Positions 44,910-57,300 of a stretch of DNA of 64,000 bases are shown here, in pieces. Both the position numbers and the translations under genes were made by a program. Numbering within the stretch: the stretch's first letter is position 1; every line of letters starts with the position of its first letter. The DNA comes from Hyphomicrobiales bacterium (GTDB lineage: Bacteria; Pseudomonadota; Alphaproteobacteria; Rhizobiales; Beijerinckiaceae), in NCBI GenBank assembly GCA_025351165.1, contig JANXWK010000025.1, positions 42,202 to 106,201 on the forward strand, read 5' to 3'. Below the pieces are notes generated by a model. It did not search any database. It was not told where the DNA came from and saw only the letters and a list, made by a program, of their open reading frames with translations.

Positions 44910-47900
44910 TTACGAGCACCCAGTCGTACCGCCACATGTATCACATTTCAAACACGTGCCGTTTCGCACCAACGTGAAATTCGCGCATTCGGGGCAGCTC
45001 TCGCCCACATAGCCTTTCATCTTGGCTTGTTCACGCTGGTTGGCAATTGAAAGGGGCTTGGCATCCCCAAACACCAGTTCCTGCAAATCAACTGTTTGCG
45101 GCTCGGCTTTTAACGCATTTGCACCAGACGTGCCAAAGTTCGATGCTCCAAAAGCCACCACTGTAGTATTGGCTTTAACCTCAGGTGCACGCATCTCAGA
45201 GCGCGGCTCAAATCCACGCATTTCAGATTTTGGCGCAGCCCCTCCAGAAATAGCCGTCAAATTAGACTTTCCCCGCATCAACCCCTTGGAAATACTGGGC
45301 GGCGGGGAAGCAAGCATAGCTTTTGAGCCATCCTTGCCCTGATCCCTGCCATGCTGATCCTTGCCCTGGTCCACACCGCCGCCAATCACCGTATTGCCAA
45401 TATCCTCTGGCGAGACATGCGCCAGATCATACCGTTGCAAATACGAGATAGCGAGTTCACGGAACACATAATCCAGCACAGAGGTTGCGTTTTTAATCGC
45501 ATCATTGCCCTGCACAAAACCAGCTGGCTCAAAACGCGTGAATGTGAAGGCATCCACATATTCTTCCAGCGGCACGCCGTATTGAAGCCCCAGCGAAATG
45601 GCAATGGCAAAATTGTTCATCAAGGAACGAAAAGCTGCACCCTCCTTGTGCATATCAATAAAAATCTCCCCGATACGGCCATCATCATATTCACCCGTAT
45701 GCAGATAGACCTTGTGCCCGCCAACAACCGCTTTTTGGGTGTAGCCCTTGCGGCGATTGGGGAGTTTTTCACGCTCGCGCTGACGCTCAACCCGCTCAAT
45801 AATCCGCTCCACAATTTTTTCGGCTGTGGCTGTGGCACGAGCGGCGGCTGGCATGGATACCAGAGCCTCAATCTGCTCTCCATCATCCTCCTCATCCTCA
45901 ATCAAGGCAGAATTAAGCGGCTGCGAAAGTTTCGATCCATCGCGGTACAACGCATTGGCTTTCAAGGCCAGACGCCATGAAAGCATGTAGGCGTTTTTGC
46001 AATCCTCAACTGTTGCCTCATTCGGCATATTGATGGTTTTGGAAATAGCCCCTGAGATGAATGGCTGCGCCGCCGCCATCATATGAATATGGCTTTCAAC
46101 CGACAGATAACGTTTACCCGTGCGCCCACAGGGGTTGGCGCAGTCAAACACGCTGTAATGCTCAAGCTTTAAATGAGGCGCGCCTTCCAGCGTCATCGCT
46201 CCGCATACATGCGTATTGGCTAGCTCAATGTCAGCTTTGCTAAAGCCCAGATAGGGCAGCAGTTCAAACGTCGGATCATTGATTTTGTCTGCTGGCACAC
46301 CCAACTGGCCTGTAAGCAACTCTTCTCCAAGTGTCCATTTATTGAACACAAATTTAATGTCAAACGCCGATGCAAGAGTTGATTCCAGTTTGGTAATCGC
46401 TGCGTCTGAAAAGCCCTTGGCTTTGAGCGTACTGTGGTTAATTCCAGGCGCTTGACCAAGAGAGGCGTGACCAACAGCATAGGCTTCAATTTCTGCAATC
46501 TGCGCTTCGCTATAGCCTAATGTGCGTAGGGCATCTGGCACAGCACGGTTGATGATTTTAAAATATCCCCCGCCTGCCAGTTTTTTGAACTTCACCAGCG
46601 CAAAGTCTGGCTCAATTCCCGTTGTATCACAATCCATAACAAGGCCAATAGTCCCAGTTGGCGCAATAACAGTAGCTTGGGCATTACGAAAACCGTGTTT
46701 AATGCCAAGCTCCAGGGCCTTGTCCCATGCTGCAATGGCATGCTGCACCAGATATTGTTCAGGACATGCTGCATGATCCAGAGGCTGCGGCGCTACGCTC
46801 AAACCCTCATAACCCGTTGCATTGCCATGCGCTGCATTCGAGTGGTTGCGAATGACCCGCAGCATATGCGCTTCATTGGCCTTGTAACCAGGAAATGGCC
46901 CAAGTTCCGCCGCCATCTGCGCCGATGTTGTGTAGCTTACACCTGTCATGATGGCGGTAATCGCACCGCATAAGGCACGGCCTTGTTTGGAATCGTAGCT
47001 CAGGCCCATGGTCATCAACAGGCCGCCAATATTGGCAAAGCCCAGGCCCAATGTACGGTATTCATAAGAGCGCTCTGCAATTTCCTTTGAGGGAAACTGC
47101 GCCATCATCACGGAAATCTCAAGCACAACTGTCCATAAACGGCAGGCATGCTCAAAGCCCATCACATCAAATTTGGCTGTCTGCTTATTGTGAAACTGGA
47201 GCAGGTTGGCAGATGCCAGATTGCACGCCGTGTCATCCAGAAACATATATTCAGAACACGGGTTGGATGCGCGAATATCCCCCGCTGATTTGCATGTATG
47301 CCAATCATTCATGGTGGTGTTGTAATGCAGTCCAGGATCGGCAGATGCCCAGGCCGCATAACCGATTTTTTCCCATAGATCACGGGCTTTCAAGGTTTTA
47401 TAGATTTTTTTATCTGTACGCTTGATGAGATTCCAATCTGAATCAGATTCAACAGCGCGCAAAAAATCATCCTTCAGCGATACAGAATTATTTGAGTTTT
47501 GTCCTGCAACAGTTAGATAAGCCTCTGAATCCCAATCTGTATCATACACATCAAATGTTATGTCTTTATAGCCCTGCTTGGCAAACTGGATAACGCGCTT
47601 GATATAATTATCTGGCACAAGCGCACGGCGGGCAAGCTTGATCTCACGCTTCAAGGCAGGGTTTTTCTCTGGCTCAAAACAGCTGTCATTTCCCCCCTCA
47701 CAATTGATGCAGGCCTTTAAAACAGCCTTCATGTGCTTGGCAACTGTTTTGGAGCCTGTGACAAGCGCTGCAACTTTTTGCTCCTCACGCACCTTCCATT
47801 CAATGTAATCTTCAATATCTGGATGGTTAGCATCCACCACCACCATTTTGGCGGCACGGCGCGTCGTACCACCAGATTTTATTGCACCTGCAGCCCTGTC

Positions 47901-48683
47901 GCCAATTTTCAAAAAACTCATCAGGCCACTAGAACGCCCGCCCCCGGCAAGGCTCTCACCCGCCCCGCGCAGCAATGAGAAATTGGACCCTGTACCAGAA
48001 CCATATTTGAACAGGCGCGCCTCACGCACCCACAAATCCATAATGCCACCCTCATTCACCAGATCATCGGCAACGCCCTGAATGAAACAGGCATGGGGTT
48101 GTGGATGCTCGTATGAAGACGCTGATTTTGTAAGTTTGCCTGTTTTATAATCTACATAATGATGACCCTGGCTTGGCCCATCAATGCCATAGGCCCAATG
48201 CAGACCAGTATTGAACCATTGTGGTGAATTGGGCGCAACCATCTGGTTGGCGAGCATGTAACGTAACTCGTCATAAAACGCCTGAGCATCATCTTCCGCT
48301 GTAAAATAGCCACCCTTCCAGCCCCAGTATGTCCAGCACCCAGCTAACCGATCAAAAACCTGCTTGGACGAAATCTCGCTGATGTAACGTTCATTTTCAG
48401 GCAGCACAGCCAAGGCAGTTTCATCTGGCACACAACGCCATAAAAATGACGGAACCTGATTTTCTTCCACACGCTTGAGACGGGCAGGAACACCAGCTTT
48501 ACGAAAATATTTCTGCGCCAGCACATCTGCCGCCACCTGGCTCCAGCTTGCAGGTACTTCCACATTGTCAAGCTTGAACACAGTAGACCCATCAGGGTTG
48601 CGAATCTCAGACTTGGTGAGCTGAAATTCCATTCCTGCATAAGCAGATTGGTTGGCCTTGGTGTAACGACGCTCAATGCGCAT
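44910..48683 (-). CDS. nrdJ: Adenosylcobalamin-dependent (class II) ribonucleotide reductase
   Basis: 1257 residues, the long NrdJ form of alphaproteobacteria. It reduces ribonucleotides to deoxyribonucleotides with cobalamin radical chemistry. Seen: [35 protein letters not shown], the active-site [20 protein letters not shown], and [20 protein letters not shown]. The C-terminus has a four-Cys zinc finger (CPECANF...CLKCDTCGG) plus a final Cys, as in NrdJ proteins that use it for thioredoxin delivery. No other RNR is in the window. No cobalamin riboswitch signature was seen upstream. It requires a B12 source. Confidence 0.97.
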   Translation of the reverse strand: MRIERRYTKANQSAYAGMEFQLTKSEIRNPDGSTVFKLDNVEVPASWSQVAADVLAQKYFRKAGVPARLKRVEENQVPSFLWRCVPDETALAVLPENERYISEISSKQVFDRLAGCWTYWGWKGGYFTAEDDAQAFYDELRYMLANQMVAPNSPQWFNTGLHWAYGIDGPSQGHHYVDYKTGKLTKSASSYEHPQPHACFIQGVADDLVNEGGIMDLWVREARLFKYGSGTGSNFSLLRGAGESLAGGGRSSGLMSFLKIGDRAAGAIKSGGTTRRAAKMVVVDANHPDIEDYIEWKVREEQKVAALVTGSKTVAKHMKAVLKACINCEGGNDSCFEPEKNPALKREIKLARRALVPDNYIKRVIQFAKQGYKDITFDVYDTDWDSEAYLTVAGQNSNNSVSLKDDFLRAVESDSDWNLIKRTDKKIYKTLKARDLWEKIGYAAWASADPGLHYNTTMNDWHTCKSAGDIRASNPCSEYMFLDDTACNLASANLLQFHNKQTAKFDVMGFEHACRLWTVVLEISVMMAQFPSKEIAERSYEYRTLGLGFANIGGLLMTMGLSYDSKQGRALCGAITAIMTGVSYTTSAQMAAELGPFPGYKANEAHMLRVIRNHSNAAHGNATGYEGLSVAPQPLDHAACPEQYLVQHAIAAWDKALELGIKHGFRNAQATVIAPTGTIGLVMDCDTTGIEPDFALVKFKKLAGGGYFKIINRAVPDALRTLGYSEAQIAEIEAYAVGHASLGQAPGINHSTLKAKGFSDAAITKLESTLASAFDIKFVFNKWTLGEELLTGQLGVPADKINDPTFELLPYLGFSKADIELANTHVCGAMTLEGAPHLKLEHYSVFDCANPCGRTGKRYLSVESHIHMMAAAQPFISGAISKTINMPNEATVEDCKNAYMLSWRLALKANALYRDGSKLSQPLNSALIEDEEDDGEQIEALVSMPAAARATATAEKIVERIIERVERQREREKLPNRRKGYTQKAVVGGHKVYLHTGEYDDGRIGEIFIDMHKEGAAFRSLMNNFAIAISLGLQYGVPLEEYVDAFTFTRFEPAGFVQGNDAIKNATSVLDYVFRELAISYLQRYDLAHVSPEDIGNTVIGGGVDQGKDQHGRDQGKDGSKAMLASPPPSISKGLMRGKSNLTAISGGAAPKSEMRGFEPRSEMRAPEVKANTTVVAFGASNFGTSGANALKAEPQTVDLQELVFGDAKPLSIANQREQAKMKGYVGESCPECANFTLVRNGTCLKCDTCGGTTGCS

Positions 48684-49372
48684 AGGGGTAGTGTCCTTAA
48701 AGGTTTAGGTTTGAAGATTTTTTAACAATGCCAAAATTACGCAGCTTTTAAAAAGTGCCTGATTTTAGCAAAAACTATAATTTTTCCAGGTAAATGCAAT
48801 ATTCTACGCATTTATGCAGTCACGCTGCATTTTGCATTCCCTGCACAAATACACTGATCTATAGTTAAAGCCCCGTCAACATATAGTATGAATATAAGTG
48901 GGTTCCATACCATATGTAGTATTTGCCTGTTTATAATGGGGATAACTGCTAAAAACGAGACAAGTACCTGATTCAATTAAAAAAACAGGAAAACTAAAAT
49001 TAAGGTTTGAAGTTTTAGATCTAAAAATTACATTTTCAAGGCCCATAAAATGCCCAAAAGCGACAATATGAACATACATTATATTGTAAGACTGCTTATT
49101 TTTTAACGTGCAGACAAAAACCTGTAGCTTTAAGTTCTTTTTAAGAAACTGATTCTTGCCAGGTTTATAGATAACCAGAGTGAAAAGGAATATTGGCAAT
49201 AATGAATGAAATTGCAGGCAATTACTTGCACGGACTAAAATAAAGCCAATGCTCAACATCATAGCTTCACAGTTTCTTTAAATTATGTGTAAACTGGTAC
49301 CAGCTAAAAAATTAACGGTGCATGATTCATTTTGATAATTCAAAATTTTATTCTAAAATTGGTGGGTATGCG
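48684..49372. other. Intergenic region between nrdJ and ppx/gppA
   Basis: About 690 AT-rich bases. It holds the divergent promoters of nrdJ and the phosphatase gene. A 14-bp perfect palindrome TTTTAGATCTAAAA lies at 49013-49026. A 128-codon minus-strand frame (48876-49262) has no family resemblance, RBS or coding character and is not called. No cobalamin riboswitch or tRNA was recognised. Confidence 0.4.
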
Positions 49373-50401
49373 ATGCAATCGCATCTAAATTTCAAACGGG
49401 ATCAATATGAACCCACTTATGGTCATCCTGCAAAGAATTATGCAGCACTTGATCTTGGCACAAATAATTGTCGCTTGCTGATTGCTCGCCCAACAGCAGA
49501 TGGTTTTCGTGTAGTTGATGCATTCTCACGCATTGTACGTCTGGGAGAAGGGCTGGCACTAACAAATCGCCTTTGTAAAGATGCAATCAGCCGCTCTATC
49601 GAAGCCTTGAAGATTTGCCGTGAAAAAATAGAGTTTCGCAGCGTTAGCCGTATTCGCCTTATTGCAACAGAAGCCTGCCGAATTGCACATAATGGATCAT
49701 TTTTTCTTGAACGCGTCAGCCAGGAGGCAGGGCTTGATCTGGAAATCGTGGATCGGGAAACAGAGGCCCGTTTAGCAGCAGCAGGTTGCGCTGCACTTGC
49801 TGATCCAGAAGCCAGCAGTGTTGTGCTATTTGATATTGGCGGTGGCTCTACAGAAGTAGTCTGGCTTAAACAGGCAAATGCCGCAGCACAAAACACCAAT
49901 TCACGTGTCAAGGCATGGGTTTCCCTACCAGTAGGCGTTGTCACGCTTGCTGACAGATATGGGGGGGTTGATGTCACCTTGAATTGTTTTGAAAATATGG
50001 TCACAGAAGTCTCAGCGCATTTGAGTGCCTTTACCAAGCAGGCTGCCTCATCAATGGAGTGCCCAAATTTTCACATTCTGGGCACATCTGGCACTGTTAC
50101 AACAATTGCAGGCGTATATCTCAAACTCAAGCGTTACCAGCGTAAGGAGGTTGATGGTATATGGATGGGCAATAATGATGTTGAACATGTTATGCAGCAA
50201 TTATTGGCTATGTCTTTTGCAGAACGTGCAGCAAATCCATGCATAGGCTTGGAACGCGCTGATTTGGTACTGGCAGGGTGCGCTATTTTTGAAGCTATAA
50301 GAAGGGCTTTTCCTTCAAAGCGCGTACGTATTGCAGATCGTGGTTTACGTGAAGGCATATTAATGGAAATGATGCAGGCAGATGGTGTGTGGCGGAAATA
50401 A
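49373..50401 (+). CDS. Ppx/GppA family exopolyphosphatase
   Basis: 342 residues from the ATG at 49373, preceded by GGTGGG; an ATG at 49322 is also in frame without an RBS. Actin-like ATPase fold: YAALDLGTNNCRLLIARP with phosphate 1, RLIATEACRIAHNG, and FDIGGGSTEVVWL with phosphate 2. Members degrade polyphosphate or pppGpp; which one is not decided. It is short, with only the two-domain core. rlmE follows 83 bases downstream on the same strand, a conserved alphaproteobacterial pairing. Confidence 0.92.
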   Translation: MQSHLNFKRDQYEPTYGHPAKNYAALDLGTNNCRLLIARPTADGFRVVDAFSRIVRLGEGLALTNRLCKDAISRSIEALKICREKIEFRSVSRIRLIATEACRIAHNGSFFLERVSQEAGLDLEIVDRETEARLAAAGCAALADPEASSVVLFDIGGGSTEVVWLKQANAAAQNTNSRVKAWVSLPVGVVTLADRYGGVDVTLNCFENMVTEVSAHLSAFTKQAASSMECPNFHILGTSGTVTTIAGVYLKLKRYQRKEVDGIWMGNNDVEHVMQQLLAMSFAERAANPCIGLERADLVLAGCAIFEAIRRAFPSKRVRIADRGLREGILMEMMQADGVWRK

Positions 50402-50484
50402 TAAGACGCAGACTGCAGACAGACATGTAGAATATTCAAATACTACCTGCCAAAACATAAAATCAATTCAAAGAGTTTTTTCAA

Positions 50485-53044
<2,560 letters not shown>

Positions 53045-53112
53045 CCTACAGCTGGACTTTTACATTTCATATCTCCATAGTCTGCTTCAGATTCAAATCA
53101 CATGGTAAATGC

Positions 53113-53520
53113 ATGAAAAATTTCTTTTTACAGTTCTTCACCTGGTGGAGCGGGCAGACTTTAGGCACACGGTTTTACACCTGGCGCAAAGGCGAGCGCG
53201 TTGGAACTGACGAGTTTGGCAATATATATTTTCGTGTAAAAGGTGGCAAAGTCGATCCAGCTCTAGGGTTCAACCGTCGCTGGGTTATTTTCAATGGTGG
53301 CTCTGATGCCTCCACCATCCCCCCTGGTTGGCATGGTTGGCTTCACCACAGGGTTGATGTAGCGCCATCTGAGGAAAACTACTCAGCAATGGACTGGCAG
53401 CTTCCTCATAAAGCCAATATGACAGGCTCTCCACTTGCCTACAGGCCACCAGGTTCGTTGTTGGCTGGGGGTCAAAGACCAGCAGTATCTGGCGATTATG
53501 AAGCGTGGACTCCTAAATAA
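53113..53520 (+). CDS. NADH:ubiquinone oxidoreductase subunit NDUFA12 family protein
   Basis: 135 residues. The NDUFA12 (17.2 kDa accessory subunit) pattern is clear: GTRFYTWRKGERVGTDEFGN, then RRWVIFNGGSDASTIPPGWH and GWLHHRVDVAPSE. This accessory subunit is shared by alphaproteobacterial and mitochondrial complex I. It is associated with the peripheral arm at the inner membrane. The DUF2155 gene follows 29 bases later. Confidence 0.95.
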   Translation: MKNFFLQFFTWWSGQTLGTRFYTWRKGERVGTDEFGNIYFRVKGGKVDPALGFNRRWVIFNGGSDASTIPPGWHGWLHHRVDVAPSEENYSAMDWQLPHKANMTGSPLAYRPPGSLLAGGQRPAVSGDYEAWTPK

Positions 53521-53549
53521 AATTAGTTTTAAATCAGGGTTATCAAAGA

Positions 53550-54218
53550 ATGCCATTGTTTGGAAAAACAACCAAAACGTTTTTACTGGTTTGCACTGCT
53601 GCTGGAGCATTTACATTTGTCTCACCATCTTTTGCAGACAAAATTAAAAATCCAACGGCTATTTTTGCGGGCCTAGATAAAATTACAGGTCGAATTATTT
53701 CATTTGAGGTTGGCATTAGCGAAACCGTGCAATTTGGCTCCTTACAGCTTACGCCACGGGTCTGTTATTCACGCCCCTCGTCTGAAGCACCTCAAACAAA
53801 TTCGTTTATCGAAGTAGATGAAATAAATGCCAGCAACGAGTATAAACGTATTTTTTCAGGCTGGGTATTTGCAGCCAGCCCTGGCCTGTCCGCAATTGAA
53901 CACCCAGTTTATGATCTATGGCTAGCAGAGTGCAAAGGTGGCACAACAATCATCAAGACTGCGCCAGACACTCTCGAACCACCAGTAGCTGCGCCAAAAT
54001 CTGAGAATGCAGTGCGTCTGAAACCTGAAGAGGGCGTCAGGCTTTCTACAGAAGAAAAAGCCGCAAAAGATGCAAGTCGTGCTGCAAGCAAAGCAAAGAC
54101 GGCGCCTACACAGCGCTTTTTTCCAACAAATGTACCACCTCCATCTCAAGGTGGCGGCGGTAATGTGGACATAGCGCCACCAATGTCGCTTGATCCTGCA
54201 AGCAAAGGTGGAAACTAG
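53550..54218 (+). CDS. DUF2155 domain-containing exported protein
   Basis: 222 residues. A signal peptide (~1-30, hydrophobic FLLVCTAAGAFTFVSPSFA) precedes the DUF2155 domain: ITGRIISFEVGISETVQFGS, LTPRVCYSRPSSEAPQTNSF and IFSGWVFAASPGLSAIEHPV with two Cys. The tail is Lys/Ala/Pro-rich. Gene pairing with the NDUFA12 family is conserved in alphaproteobacteria. Expected in the periplasm; function unknown. Confidence 0.93.
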   Translation: MPLFGKTTKTFLLVCTAAGAFTFVSPSFADKIKNPTAIFAGLDKITGRIISFEVGISETVQFGSLQLTPRVCYSRPSSEAPQTNSFIEVDEINASNEYKRIFSGWVFAASPGLSAIEHPVYDLWLAECKGGTTIIKTAPDTLEPPVAAPKSENAVRLKPEEGVRLSTEEKAAKDASRAASKAKTAPTQRFFPTNVPPPSQGGGGNVDIAPPMSLDPASKGGN

Positions 54219-54258
54219 CCGCAGACGTCACGTGATACCTAAATATGTAACATCTAGT

Positions 54259-54306
54259 TTAGCATTCTTTTTTTGCTGTTCCCTAAAAGGAGAACGCAAA
54301 ATGCTA
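54259..54306. terminator. Bidirectional terminator-like hairpin between convergent genes
   Basis: TTAGCATT at 54259-54266 pairs with AATGCTAA at 54299-54306. Inside, GTTCCCT (54278-54284) pairs loosely with AGGAGAAC (54288-54295). T and A tracts lie within the stem base. It separates the DUF2155 gene (+) from the 1478-aa gene (-). Confidence 0.55.
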
Positions 54307-54336
54307 ACCAAAAAATACTACATAATTAGGAAAGCG

Positions 54337-57300
54337 TCACAACTGACTAGGGTCTATAAAAGAAACAAGACTTCCTATGTTTTGAATAAATCTATGATTT
54401 GATAGAAAATAACTATTTACATTATTAATCACACTGCGAATATGGTTAATATCTCTACTGTAATTTACGTCAAGCGCGGCAGAGATTTGCTGCATACTCA
54501 GTGCACGCCCATTAGCTTGCTTTATAATTGATACAATTTCGTACTCTTCTTTAGTGAGAACCTTAGTTGTATTGAATGATTTTACCTCATATTTTGAATC
54601 TATAGTTTTTAAAACGACATTACTAGTTCTTTTAGGCGATAGCTTTTCTGCAGAAGCAGCAGATGCCTGAACAGGAAAGCTTTGTTGTGGAACAACTACA
54701 GGTGCTGAAGCAACTACGTCCACTTCCGATGATCTTATTAATTTATATCCGCCACCGGCATGATCTTTGGCAATCAAAACCCTTCCAAGCGCTTCATTTA
54801 GCCTGTTTCGGATAACGCCTATGTTGGGCGCGGATTTTACTCCTGGATTACTTTCTAAATATGCTGATTGCACTTGTGCATCTGACACAGCGCTACCTAT
54901 ATTTTTAAAATAAATATTTAGTACTGCATTTAACTGTGGTGTAAGTTGCTTGAAGGCACCATCAATATAAACACCATTTTTAAGATTTTCTTGCCCAAAT
55001 GTAAGTGATTTATATCCAGTGTTCCTAACAGCACCAAATGCCTCTACAGCAGCTTGTGATAATCTGAAGCCGTTTTGGCTTTGAACGATATCATCTCCCA
55101 ATTTATCCACAAGTGAATACAATACTTCCGTTAATTTAGCTTCAGGTGTACTCTTTCCGTACAGGCGTTGAAAAGCCTCTGATAGTTGAGTAGAGTTTCG
55201 CGGGATTATATTAAATTCTGCCATAATTTTAAAAAGTTTATTCTCTTTGTCGGTTAGAGGGACAGTTTTTTGATTCAAAGTTACATTTGTAATAACAGGC
55301 TCAGGCACCGTATTTAAAACTACCTGTTGCGATGGGGATGATACATTTGAGCCAGATGTTGCCGCTGAAACTGGCGATGTTGGTTCAGCAAAATGATACT
55401 CTTTTTGTGAGTTAACCCGAAAAATACTATTCTTGCCAAACTGATCCTGTAATTTGGTTAGTGCACGCTCTACATCCACAACTTCGTAGGGTACATTTTG
55501 CATTCTCAATGTTTTTGAAAGCGCAGACATAGAATAAGAATTATTTTTATTGGCTGTAAAAATTGACAAAAGCTTGAACTGAGCATAATCGAGCTCGTAT
55601 TTTTTGCCGTTTACAATTAGTTCATGAATGTTAGCGCGTGAAAATAACTCAAAAGCTGGTTTTTTAACTTTAGCTACTAGGTCTACTTTATCAAGAAAAT
55701 AGCCATTTCCATCAGAGTACTGAATAAAATCTCTATGATTTGGCTCAAGATTAAATGCAGTTTTAACCTTGCTGTTGATGCTGGTTAAAGCTTGCTGCAC
55801 TCTGTACACACTAGCAGCATAACCAGTATTTCCAAGGGCACTCTTTATACCATACACGCTCCTTAAATCATGCCCGCCTCTAGCACGAATAAGATCCATC
55901 ACACGCAGCTCTAAGCCATCCAGATGAACATCCGTACCATTGACATTCATGGTCAAGTTTCTGCTATCTATTTGAATTGGATACGCTGTGACACCTTTTT
56001 TCGCTGGTCCAGTCTCTTGTGGTTTTACATAGACTGTTTTTGCTTCAGGTATGTATGGTTCATCATTTCTAACGATCTGTTTTATGACTTCGGGCAAGGG
56101 TGCACTCTCGCTTAACCCATGTATACCGTACCTATTATCTGGCGTGCGTTCAACAAAAGGGGTGCCAAGCACATTTTGTATTGTAGCCATTAGTTTGCTC
56201 AACGTTCTCGCATGGATATTTTTACCTAAATAGGCTCTGAAATCGCTTAAACTGAGTGTATTACCTTCGTGCTTTAAGAGAATCTTTAAAATTTCTATTT
56301 CGGCAGCATTTAAATCTCTCTTAAATTTTCCATTAATTGATATTCCAATACCTTTATTGAATACGCTGCTACGCATGCTAATATTAACCATCGGCAGCGA
56401 GGGATCACGGTAAGGAGATGTAGAAGCTACAACTTCAGGAGCTGTAACATTAGGCGCTTTTTTTGATGAAATCGCAGTTTCAGACACTGATAACCCGTAA
56501 CCATGACTACTTTTTGTGCGAGGATACGATATGGGAAAATCAATACCGATTTTAGTAAATTTTACTTTGATTGTGTTAATTAAACTGGAAATATTGACTT
56601 TTTCTCCTGCAAAAGTCTGACACGCTACTTGAAGGTCGTGAGTTAAAACTATCTTTCCTTTATTGTTTAAAAGAACTTGCATAAGTCTCATCTGACCATC
56701 GTTTAATTTTAAATCGTGAGTTCCAATTCTTAAAATATTTTTTTGAGTGTCTAGATGATAATTTTCAAAAGCTGCAAGATTGGTACCAGGCAATTGAGGT
56801 GTATTTCCTGGCGTGTTGGTGGCAGTGGTACCTGCAGGTGTTTGAGCTGTAACTGCATGAACTGAACTTAAAGGATTGTCTCTTCTCCAGGCTTTTGCAG
56901 CATCAGAAATTGACATTCCACTATGTTGACGCTGGGCGGCCAAAACCTGTGCGACAGTCATCTGATTTTGGTCTGCAATAGCTTTGAGCGCTGCTCTTTC
57001 GCTAAACCCTGCTCTTGGAGTAGGCGCTAAAGTAACTTCCGACGCTGTTCCTGTCATGGATGTTTGAGGTGCAATAGTCTTTGCAGGCAGTCCTAACAGT
57101 TTATTTACAGCCTGCTCAACTGTACCTCCATGAGTTTCCATCTCAGTTTGAATCTGCGAGGCACGTAAAGCGCCCTCGCTGTTATTGGCAGCAGTTACTA
57201 TTTCCTGTCTTTCGGCATGGGTAAATACTCTTCCCTCCCCTGCCATATTTGTAACACCCTGACGCATTTTTTTATCTGCAACTTGACCTTCTGGTGTATT

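Noticed and set aside
48876..49262. 128-codon minus-strand frame in the nrdJ-ppx gap
   Set aside because: Phe/Lys/Ile-rich with no motif, no RBS and no family resemblance; expected by chance in AT-rich DNA.
48684..49321. Cobalamin riboswitch or NrdR boxes upstream of nrdJ
   Set aside because: The B12-box core GCCACTG was not seen on the nrdJ strand. Weak ACACT/ATAGT matches near 48851-48923 do not align with the NrdR consensus or its usual spacing.
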